From JAAYZQ01 sp034428935 (lineage in GTDB: Bacteria > Chloroflexota > Anaerolineae > JAAYZQ01): a DNA stretch of 6,290 bases. Location: assembly GCA_034428935.1 (NCBI GenBank), contig DAOUHB010000181.1, positions 1-6,290 of the forward strand, written 5' to 3'. The position numbers were made by a program, and so were the translations under genes. The notes below the pieces were generated by a model. It was not told where the DNA came from and searched no databases. It saw only the letters and a program-made list of their open reading frames with translations. Shown piece after piece: positions 1-5,427 of this stretch. The number at the start of each line of letters is the position of its first letter. Position 1 is the first letter of the stretch.

Positions 1-75
1 CATCCGCGCTGCCGATTCCAAGAAAGCCGCCCGGCGTTGCTCTCGGGACATAGTGCGTGACTTTCTGCGTGGCAT
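1..75 (-). CDS. N-terminus of an unrecognised protein, truncated by the window edge
   Basis: An open frame begins with ATG at 75 and runs off the left edge after 25 codons. The visible residues begin MPRRKSRTMSREQRRAAFLE and continue SAARM. A GGAGG ribosome binding site lies at 83-87, seven bases before the ATG, and a strong sigma-70-type promoter lies further upstream (113-141), so this is very likely the true start of a gene diverging from the methyltransferase. The basic N-terminus followed by a predicted helix loosely resembles the first helix of TetR-type regulators (pattern I-L-x-A-A-x-x-L/M), but basic N-termini of small transposon-associated proteins look similar. Too little is visible to assign a family. 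Another ATG at 82 opens a different frame, but it directly abuts the GGAGG and so has no proper spacing. Confidence 0.55.
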   Translation of the reverse strand, partial: MPRRKSRTMSREQRRAAFLESAARM

Positions 76-82
76 CTCTCAT

Positions 83-87
83 CCTCC
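83..87 (-). promoter_or_regulatory. Ribosome binding site of the truncated left-edge gene
   Basis: The minus strand reads GGAGG here, followed by seven bases and ATG at 75. This is optimal spacing and decides between the ATG at 75 and the out-of-frame ATG at 82. Confidence 0.6.
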
Positions 88-112
88 GGCGATGGTATCA
101 GATTTGCCGCAC

Positions 113-141
113 AGTATAACCGCCTGCTTCCCTGGCGTCAA
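113..141 (-). promoter_or_regulatory. Sigma-70-type promoter reading left
   Basis: On the minus strand TTGACG (136-141) is followed by a 17-base spacer and TATACT (113-118). Both hexamers match the housekeeping consensus in five of six positions with ideal spacing. Transcription would start near 106, giving a leader of about 30 bases before the GGAGG and ATG of the truncated gene. Seen directly in sequence; activity is inferred. Confidence 0.65.
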
Positions 142-172
142 TCCCTACTTTTCTGCGCTATACTCGGCGGCG

Positions 173-201
173 TTGCCCCTGGCCGGAAGGCATGTTATAA
201 T
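173..201 (+). promoter_or_regulatory. Sigma-70-type promoter of the methyltransferase gene
   Basis: TTGCCC (173-178), a 17-base spacer and a perfect TATAAT (196-201) preceded by TG one base upstream (193-194), which is an extended -10 element. Transcription would start near 208, leaving a leader of roughly 23 bases that contains the GAGGGGAG ribosome binding site. The extended -10 would compensate for the imperfect -35. Confidence 0.65.
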
Positions 202-230
202 CGAGGCAGGTACGAGGGGAGCGACGAAGC

Positions 231-824
231 ATGGCGGAAGTATCGGATCGAGCGCGTTGGAACCGGAAATACGGCCTGGGCGAAGGGCCGGCCCACTTTG
301 AGCCGCAGGACTTTCTGGTGAGGCACGCCGGGCTGCTGCGCCCGGGCGGCCTGGCCCTGGACGTGGCCTGCGGCTTTGGGGGCAATGCCCTTTACCTGGC
401 GGACCAGGGCTACACCGTGGACGCCGTGGACGTCAGCGAGGTGGCCCTCGAAGCGGCCAGCGCCGAGGCCGAGCGCCGCGGGCTGCGGGATCGGGTCCGC
501 TTCGTACAGGTCGACCTGGATCGCTGGCCGGTACCGCCGGACCGGTACAACGCCATCGTCGTCTTTTTCTACCTGAACCGCGCCCTGTTTCCCAGGCTCG
601 CCCGGGGCCTGCGCCCCGGCGGGCTCCTCTTCCAGGCAAACCGCAACCGGCGCCACCTGAAGATCCGCCCCGACTTTTCTCCCGATTATCTCCTGGAGGT
701 GGGCGAGCTCCGATGCATGGCAGAGGCGGCCGGGCTCCAGGTGCTCCACTATGCTGACGGCACGCCGGAGAGGGACTCGGATTCGTTCCTCATCGCCCGG
801 CGGCCAGGATCGCCCTCATTCTAG
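231..824 (+). CDS. Class I SAM-dependent methyltransferase
   Basis: A 197-residue soluble protein with a single Rossmann-type methyltransferase domain. Motif I, which binds S-adenosylmethionine, is DVACGFGGNA at residues 44-53. The acidic residue after strand 2 that normally holds the ribose is D67 in VDAVDVS. VDLD at 94-97 is the usual motif near the adenine, and the post-motif segment with the RPGG turn is at 128-131. The size and the N-terminal RWNRKYGLGEGP pattern resemble small TehB/Methyltransf_11/25-like enzymes, in which the acceptor is often unknown; no substrate can be named. The ATG at 231 is preceded by GAGGGGAG at a suitable distance and by a strong promoter. The gene stands alone on the plus strand, diverging from the left-edge gene and converging on the M23 gene, so it is probably monocistronic. 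No signal peptide or membrane segment is visible. Confidence 0.88.
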   Translation: MAEVSDRARWNRKYGLGEGPAHFEPQDFLVRHAGLLRPGGLALDVACGFGGNALYLADQGYTVDAVDVSEVALEAASAEAERRGLRDRVRFVQVDLDRWPVPPDRYNAIVVFFYLNRALFPRLARGLRPGGLLFQANRNRRHLKIRPDFSPDYLLEVGELRCMAEAAGLQVLHYADGTPERDSDSFLIARRPGSPSF

Positions 825-849
825 CCAGACCGCGCAGTCCCCTGGCCTC

Positions 850-2058
850 TCACGGCAGGTAGTCCATGGGGTTGCGCCGCAGCCCTTCCTCGATGATCTC
901 GAAGTGGAGTTGGGGCATCGTGGCCCTGCCGGTGCTGCCCATGGTGCCGATCTGCTGCCCCTTGGTGACCACGTCGCCCGCGCTGACAAGCATCGTATCC
1001 AGGTGCGTGTAGCGCGTCATGTACCCATTCCCGTGGCCGATGAGCACCTGGTTACCATAGTTCCACGTGTCGAGGCCGGCCACGATTACGTAGCCATGAT
1101 CTGCGGCCACCACCGGGGTGCCGGTCCTGTTGGCGATATCGATGGCATAGTGGCCGCTCCAATAGCCCTGGCTCAGGTAGCCTACGGTCGGCCAGGCAAA
1201 GGTCCCGCTGCCCTTCGGTGCGTCTGTAGGGTAGATCTGGTTGTTGAACCAGGTGCTCTCGTACGTGACGCCCTCCGTATAGAACCGGGTGGCACCGGGC
1301 ACGATGAGCTGCTGGCCCGGCCGCAGCTCGTAGGGCTCCTCCAAGCTATTGAGTGCCAAGCCGGTGATGGCTTCCTCCGTGACCCTATGGCGCAGGGCCA
1401 CCTTTTCCACAGTGTCGCCGGGCTGCACGGTGTACAGGACGCCGTCGACGGGCAGGATGATGAGCCGCCGCGGTGCCACGATGTCTATGTCGGGATCGTG
1501 CTTGTTACCCTGAACGTTGGCCCATAGGACCGTCTCGGGCTCGAGCCCAAAACGACCGGCGACGGACCACACGTTCTCGGTGATGCCCATGGTGTAGGTG
1601 ATGATCCCGGGGCGCAGAGGTATAACAGGCGTGGCAGTCGGATGCTCTGCCCGGCCCTCGGCCCCGGGCCCCTGGGGCACCAGCCGCGCCGCCGGGGGCA
1701 GATCTCCCACGAACGTGCGCCCTTGTGTGAATGGCATTCCGGGGCTCAGAGTGGGCCAGGCGGTTGCCACGACCAGGATAGTGGCCAAGAGGGCGAGGAC
1801 GACCGCCGCGCGCCCGGGGGACAGGGCCAGCGCCACCGGCGCCCCCGTTTCCTCTATGCCAGCCTGCATTAGGACCCGCGCCGGCAGGCGCATGGCCGGC
1901 GCCGGCAGCCTGCCCAGGCGCAGGTCCATCAGCTCGTATTGGCGGGCGACGGCCTGGCAGGCCAGGCAGGACTCAAGGTGCGCCCTCGCCGCCGCCCCTT
2001 CCGCCGCGGTCCACTCGCGGCGAAAGCTCAACAGGTGGCGCGTCTTGCGACAGCTCAT
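850..2058 (-). CDS. Membrane anti-sigma-like zinc-finger protein with two LysM domains and an M23 peptidase domain
   Basis: A 402-residue single-pass membrane protein. Residues 1-40 form a zf-HC2-like module with H27-x3-C31-x2-C34 and an upstream C3, the signature of zinc-binding anti-sigma domains. One hydrophobic segment spans about 84-104, so the N-terminus should face the cytoplasm and the rest the outside. A Pro-rich linker follows, then a diverged LysM at about 152-203, a canonical LysM at 208-254 (YTVQPGDT start, PGQQLIVP end), and an M23/LytM peptidase domain at about 288-402. Zinc ligands visible are H303, D307 and H385; H352 (YTHLD) is a catalytic histidine of the family. The usual HxH is QLH here (Q383), which may lower or abolish catalysis. 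Its ATG overlaps the sigma factor stop by four bases (ATGA) and has a GGAGGAGGTGG ribosome binding site. By family and context it is likely to hold the sigma factor inactive and to sense or remodel peptidoglycan; that role is inferred. Confidence 0.88.
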   Translation of the reverse strand: MSCRKTRHLLSFRREWTAAEGAAARAHLESCLACQAVARQYELMDLRLGRLPAPAMRLPARVLMQAGIEETGAPVALALSPGRAAVVLALLATILVVATAWPTLSPGMPFTQGRTFVGDLPPAARLVPQGPGAEGRAEHPTATPVIPLRPGIITYTMGITENVWSVAGRFGLEPETVLWANVQGNKHDPDIDIVAPRRLIILPVDGVLYTVQPGDTVEKVALRHRVTEEAITGLALNSLEEPYELRPGQQLIVPGATRFYTEGVTYESTWFNNQIYPTDAPKGSGTFAWPTVGYLSQGYWSGHYAIDIANRTGTPVVAADHGYVIVAGLDTWNYGNQVLIGHGNGYMTRYTHLDTMLVSAGDVVTKGQQIGTMGSTGRATMPQLHFEIIEEGLRRNPMDYLP

Positions 2059-2588
2059 CCTTCCACCTCCTCCGGCGCATAGATCTGCCGGAACTTTTCC
2101 CGAGCGCGGTAGAGCCGGGTCTTGACCCCCGAGGGTGAGAGTCTCAGAACGAGGGCTATCTCCCGGGTGGACAGCCCCTGGCAGGCATACAGGACCAGGG
2201 GAACCCGGTAGCGTGGGGGCATGCGGTCCAGGGCACGACGCACGGCCACGCTTTCCAGCGAAGCCTCGGCGAACGAGCTTCGGGCCGTGGGGTCCTTGTC
2301 CCGATCAAGGAGGGGCAGCCAGGTGATGAGCTTCCGCCGGCGCAGGCAGTCCAGCGCCGTGTTTGTGGCGATGCGGTACAGCCAGGCCCGGACGTTGGCC
2401 TCCGCCGGCAGCCGGCCCAGGGCTCGCAGCGCCTTCTCGAACGTATCCTGCGACAGGTCCTCGGCCAGGGCCGGGTCGCCCACCAGGCGAGCGAGATAGG
2501 CCGCGATCTCGCCTTGATGGCTCTCAAATAGCCGGCAAAAGGTCGCCTCTACGCCTTCGGTGCCCTCACCTGTCCAGGTACGGTCCAT
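2055..2588 (-). CDS. ECF-type RNA polymerase sigma factor
   Basis: A 177-residue two-domain sigma-70 family protein of the usual ECF size. Region 2 covers about residues 17-86, with the core-binding stretch AEDLSQDTFEKALRAL (42-57) and the -10-recognition helix within VRAWLYRIATNTALDCLRRR (66-85). A variable linker follows, then region 4 at about 119-170, including MPPRYRVPLVL and a helix-turn-helix (LSTREIALVLRLSPSGVKTR, 139-158) for the -35 element. It directs RNA polymerase to a specific regulon, probably envelope-related given its neighbours. It is followed, with a four-base overlap, by the zf-HC2 membrane protein, the usual layout for a sigma/anti-sigma pair. The ATG at 2588 is the first in frame; AGAGGGGG precedes it with rather short spacing. 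A candidate autoregulatory promoter lies upstream (2630-2656). The exact ECF group cannot be told by eye. Confidence 0.93.
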   Translation of the reverse strand: MDRTWTGEGTEGVEATFCRLFESHQGEIAAYLARLVGDPALAEDLSQDTFEKALRALGRLPAEANVRAWLYRIATNTALDCLRRRKLITWLPLLDRDKDPTARSSFAEASLESVAVRRALDRMPPRYRVPLVLYACQGLSTREIALVLRLSPSGVKTRLYRAREKFRQIYAPEEVEG

Positions 2589-2600
2589 CCCCCTCTTTCC

Positions 2601-2618
2601 GGTTCTCGGACGAGACCC
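2601..2618. repeat. Inverted repeat in the sigma factor leader
   Basis: The plus strand reads GGTTCTCG-GA-CGAGACCC, eight-base arms with one mismatched pair around a two-base centre. It lies 12 bases before the sigma factor start codon. It could be a protein-binding operator or a short hairpin in the leader; the two-base centre is too tight for a full RNA stem, so an operator reading is slightly preferred. Confidence 0.35.
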
Positions 2619-2641
2619 TCACTCTGTATAACGAGCGAGGG
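2616..2641. repeat. Inverted repeat around the -10 region of the sigma factor gene
   Basis: Nine-base arms CCCTCACTC (2616-2624) and GAGCGAGGG (2633-2641) flank the eight bases TGTATAAC. In RNA made from the minus strand the single mismatch becomes a G-U pair, so a nine-pair hairpin with an eight-base loop is possible. The candidate -10 elements (CGTT and TATACA on the minus strand) sit in or at the edge of the centre, which would suit an operator. No U-tract follows, so it is not a standard terminator. It shares three bases with the neighbouring repeat at 2601-2618. Confidence 0.4.
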
Positions 2642-2656
2642 AGGGCCGTGGTTTCA
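2630..2656 (-). promoter_or_regulatory. Candidate ECF-type promoter of the sigma/anti-sigma operon
   Basis: The minus strand carries TGAAAC (2651-2656), a 17-base spacer and CGTT (2630-2633). This resembles the ECF pattern with an AAC-containing -35 and a CGTN -10, as known for sigma-W-like regulators. The first three bases of the -35 are the stop codon of the upstream DUF4129 gene. It would give a leader of about 35-40 bases and autoregulation of the sigma factor. An overlapping TATACA could instead act as a sigma-70 -10, but no good -35 accompanies it. The match is short and could be chance. Confidence 0.4.
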
Positions 2657-4096
2657 GGTGCCACGCGCCCCCGCACGCACGCGCTCCCAACAGGCACGGA
2701 TGCGCTCCAGTTCCTCGCGGGTGTCGGGCACCTCGCCGTAATGGGCGTTGACGTACGCCTGGGTGATGGTTTCCACCTCCGACTCGTGGTCGGGGAGCGC
2801 CCGCCGCAGCGTCGCCAGGTATTCGTAGGGCGTCTCCGAGCGGGCGCGGGGATAGCCCTCCCGCGTGGCCAGGCGCACCAGGTTGGCATACACACGCCGG
2901 ATAGAGACCGCCGCCAGGAATCGGGAGCCCAGGCCAAACCGATCGACGAGGCCGGCAAGCTCGCCCAGGCGCTCCAGCCCAGCGCGCAGCATGGCCCGCA
3001 GCCCGCTGCCCGTCCTCCGAGAATGGATAGACTCCCGCGACTCGTCGCCCGCCTCCCGTTCCAGCCGGCGCCTGCGCGCCCACGACGCCACGAGGACGAG
3101 GACGACGATGAGCAGGGGAATGCCCACGGCCACCACGACCTGCAGGATGCCCAGGAGCGGTGGCCGTTCCGCCGGGCTGCCAGGTGGGACCGGCATCTCT
3201 GCGCCGGGAGCCATAAGGAACTCGCCGATGCGGCGCAGGGCGTCCATGATGCCCTCCCCCAGGGTCGCCAGGTCGATGGAGAAGAGGGAGAGCAGCCCCT
3301 CCAGGAGCAGCAGGAGAAAAGCGCCCAGGCCGGCAATGACGATCCAGAAAAGGTACAGGACCGGCGACAGCCAGGATAGGATCTGCTGCAGGCCGCCACC
3401 GGAGAAAAGGGCGGCCACCATGGCTCCCACGAGCGCCAGTATCGCCACTGCCGCCACCGAGGAGCCGATCCAGAACCCGCTGTAGCCTACCTGGCTGCTG
3501 TTGGGCGAGCGGCTGACCTCGTCGACGCGAGCCAGGGCCACGGCCACGAGAGAGAAAAAGAAGTAGGGCAACACAAAGCCCGACAAGTCGGCCTGGACGA
3601 TGATGCCCAGCAGCAGCGACTCGACGACGAGGATGACGACCCCGGCCCGAAAGGTAAAGCCCACGCTCTCGACGGACAGGCTGCGGCGGGCGAGGCGAAT
3701 TCCCCGCGCCCAGAAATAGACCAGGAACATGATCGCCATCCAGCCGCTGGGGTCGACGGTTTCGACGTCGGCCAGGCTGCGAAAGAGGACGACGACCCAG
3801 GCCAGGCCCGGCAGCTCCAGGCTGCCATAGACGTGAAAATGGAGCATGAGGCCAACGGCCAGGAGCAGGATCAAGGCCAGGAGCCCCTGCTGAAGGCGCA
3901 GCGGCAAGGTCGCGGCCTCGATGGCCCGGTAGGCGTAGAAAAAGGCCAGGAATAGGACGAGCATGCCCAGCCAGGTGAGCATGGGGGAGTGCTGGCTGCC
4001 GGCCTGGCCGACCCCCAAGAAGATCGGCAACACCCAGCAGACCTCGGCGGCCGCCAGGCCCAGGTAGGTGGCCTCACGGCGGGGCCCCAACAACAT
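2654..4096 (-). CDS. Polytopic membrane protein with C-terminal DUF4129 domain
   Basis: Counted from the ATG at 4096 the protein has 480 residues. About ten hydrophobic segments are visible (near 12-30, 40-57, 70-88, 97-107, 118-132, 149-167, 172-190, 209-232, 243-268 and 316-339). A basic RRRR stop at 341-344 is followed by a soluble tail. Residues about 399-475 match the DUF4129 style: RRVYANLVRLATREGYPRAR, then ETPYEYLATL. In many bacteria DUF4129 sits at the end of transglutaminase (TgpA-like) membrane proteins or alone beside MoxR and DUF58; no Cys-His-Asp transglutaminase core is visible between the membrane segments here. Its molecular role is unknown. The start at 4096 is chosen for its AGGGGGAGGG ribosome binding site; an in-frame ATG at 4120 (488 residues) forms a TGATG overlap with the DUF58 stop but lacks such a site. 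The open frame reaches 4372, inside DUF58, which is unlikely to be used. Confidence 0.8.
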   Translation of the reverse strand: MLLGPRREATYLGLAAAEVCWVLPIFLGVGQAGSQHSPMLTWLGMLVLFLAFFYAYRAIEAATLPLRLQQGLLALILLLAVGLMLHFHVYGSLELPGLAWVVVLFRSLADVETVDPSGWMAIMFLVYFWARGIRLARRSLSVESVGFTFRAGVVILVVESLLLGIIVQADLSGFVLPYFFFSLVAVALARVDEVSRSPNSSQVGYSGFWIGSSVAAVAILALVGAMVAALFSGGGLQQILSWLSPVLYLFWIVIAGLGAFLLLLLEGLLSLFSIDLATLGEGIMDALRRIGEFLMAPGAEMPVPPGSPAERPPLLGILQVVVAVGIPLLIVVLVLVASWARRRRLEREAGDESRESIHSRRTGSGLRAMLRAGLERLGELAGLVDRFGLGSRFLAAVSIRRVYANLVRLATREGYPRARSETPYEYLATLRRALPDHESEVETITQAYVNAHYGEVPDTREELERIRACWERVRAGARGT

Positions 4097-4100
4097 CACG

Positions 4101-4110
4101 CCCTCCCCCT
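4101..4110 (-). promoter_or_regulatory. Ribosome binding site favouring the ATG at 4096 for the DUF4129 gene
   Basis: The minus strand reads AGGGGGAGGG, then CGTG and ATG, placing the GGAGG core five bases before the start. The alternative ATG at 4120 is preceded by CGGTTCTCGTG, with no purine-rich match. The site lies within the eight extra codons of the longer version. Confidence 0.55.
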
Positions 4111-4119
4111 TGCCGGCCA

Positions 4120-5427
4120 TCACGAGAACCGAATGGGCGGCGCCACTTCGGGCGCCCATTCCACGGGCTCGCCCATGAGCTCCCGGTCGAAGGGTAGGTC
4201 GCGGGCCGGCAGGTGGTAGACCAGGACGCCGGACGGCAGCGTGTAGGGCAGCGACGGCTCGTCCTCCAGGGAAACGAGCACCAGCCGGCGCCCGGCATCG
4301 TGCAGGCGCACCAGCGCCGCCAGGAGCTCTTCCGTGACCACCGACGTAACCACCACCAGGGTCGATCCCCACGGCAGCCGGGCGCTCTCGGTCAGGACGA
4401 GCTGATCGATGGAGGCCGTCGTGAAGCTCGTCACCGCGGCCAGCGCCTCCAGGATGCGGGCCAACTGATCGGGCCGCCGGCTGGGCAGCACCTTGATGGG
4501 CTGGTCGGAGTGGGGGATAGAGCCGTTGGCCAGCAGCCCCACCAGGTACCGGTCGGCCACGGCGTGGCTGGCCACAGAGGCGGCCACGGCAATGACCTGT
4601 TCCAGGAGCAGAGGCCGGGTGCCCTGCCAGTGGTGGGCAAAGGTAGCGACGTTGAGGAGGATGACCAGGTTGTGGCTGGTCGTCGGCTCAAAGACCTTGA
4701 CCTGGAGGTCCTGGCGCCGGGCAGTGGCCTTCCAGTGCACGTAGCGAAAGCTGTCCTCCGGCTGGTGGTCGCGAATGCCCACGGCGCGGATGGGGTCCTC
4801 GAGGAGCCGCCAGGAGGCCTTTACCTCGCCAAAGGGCTCCTTGGTGGGAAAGCCCAGCCTTTCCAGGGGCAGGACCTGGGGATAGACGATGAGCCAGTCC
4901 AGGTGCTCGCGGTTGACATTGCGCTGAAACAGGCCCCAGATGTCGCCCGACTTGAGGACGGCCGGGCCAAAGGGGTAAAAGCCGCGCCGGGTGCAGCGAA
5001 GCCGGTACTGGCGCGTCACGCGCTCGTACCAGCGGACGGCAAAGGACGTGCGAAAGAAGCCCATCTGTCCCAGGACCGAGGGGAAGAGGCTGCCCTCCAG
5101 CAGGGGCAGGGCCATCGACCAGCGGTCCTCCAGCGACAGCCAGGCCAGGGGCAGCAGCTTGTCGTTGGCCAGCCGCAGCCGGAGGTCAATTACTTCGCCG
5201 GGAAAAGCCCGCTTTTCACTCAGCAGGCGCTCGTAGGTGACCCCCTCCAGGGAACGCCGGTTCCACCACCAGGCCACGGGCACCACGGTCAGCACAAAGG
5301 CCGAGAGGACGAGGAGGGCGGGAAGCCGGAGCCAGATACCCAGGGGGATGAGGAGGACGGCCAGCTGGATCCAGGCACGGTTGAAGGCGCCCTCTCGTAT
5401 CGGCCCCTGGGTCGCGGTCTTGAGCAT
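4120..5427 (-). CDS. DUF58 domain-containing membrane-anchored protein
   Basis: A 435-residue protein with two closely spaced N-terminal hydrophobic segments (about 18-34 and 36-55) and a large soluble part. The DUF58 signature is clear at 211-247: DPIRAVGIRDHQPEDSFRYV followed by HWKATARRQDLQVKVFE. What follows is a von Willebrand A-like fold (LVILLNV at 254-260 as its first strand), but the metal-binding DxSxS expected there is absent. An earlier segment with RCTRRGFYPFGP (144-155) is also typical of the family. DUF58 proteins are almost always encoded beside MoxR ATPases and are presumed partners or targets of them at the membrane. The start ATG overlaps the MoxR stop by one base (TGATG) and has GGAG seven bases upstream, implying coupled translation. 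The DUF4129 gene follows directly. The precise biochemical function of the family is not established. Confidence 0.9.
   Translation of the reverse strand: MLKTATQGPIREGAFNRAWIQLAVLLIPLGIWLRLPALLVLSAFVLTVVPVAWWWNRRSLEGVTYERLLSEKRAFPGEVIDLRLRLANDKLLPLAWLSLEDRWSMALPLLEGSLFPSVLGQMGFFRTSFAVRWYERVTRQYRLRCTRRGFYPFGPAVLKSGDIWGLFQRNVNREHLDWLIVYPQVLPLERLGFPTKEPFGEVKASWRLLEDPIRAVGIRDHQPEDSFRYVHWKATARRQDLQVKVFEPTTSHNLVILLNVATFAHHWQGTRPLLLEQVIAVAASVASHAVADRYLVGLLANGSIPHSDQPIKVLPSRRPDQLARILEALAAVTSFTTASIDQLVLTESARLPWGSTLVVVTSVVTEELLAALVRLHDAGRRLVLVSLEDEPSLPYTLPSGVLVYHLPARDLPFDRELMGEPVEWAPEVAPPIRFS

Noticed and set aside
159..164. TATACT as a second plus-strand -10 element
   Set aside because: No acceptable -35 hexamer lies 16-18 bases upstream; the TATAAT at 196-201 is far better supported.
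802..847. Possible shared terminator between the convergent methyltransferase and M23 genes (GGCCAGG at 802-808 and CCTGGCC at 841-847)
   Set aside because: Only seven paired bases around a 32-base loop and no T-tract on either strand; GGCCAGG/CCTGGCC words are frequent throughout this window.
751..1527. A 258-codon plus-strand open frame overlapping the methyltransferase end and opposite the M23 gene
   Set aside because: It mirrors the M23/LysM coding sequence and has no domain pattern; the minus-strand frame carries LysM and M23 motifs.
2363..3379. A 338-codon plus-strand open frame opposite the sigma and DUF4129 genes
   Set aside because: Low-complexity R/P/A/G-rich translation crossing a gene boundary and antisense to supported genes.
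4097..4372. N-terminal extension of the DUF4129 frame into the DUF58 gene
   Set aside because: The extra residues are G/A/R/P-rich, overlap the conserved reading frame of DUF58 by about 250 bases, and have no family resemblance; better starts exist at 4096 and 4120.
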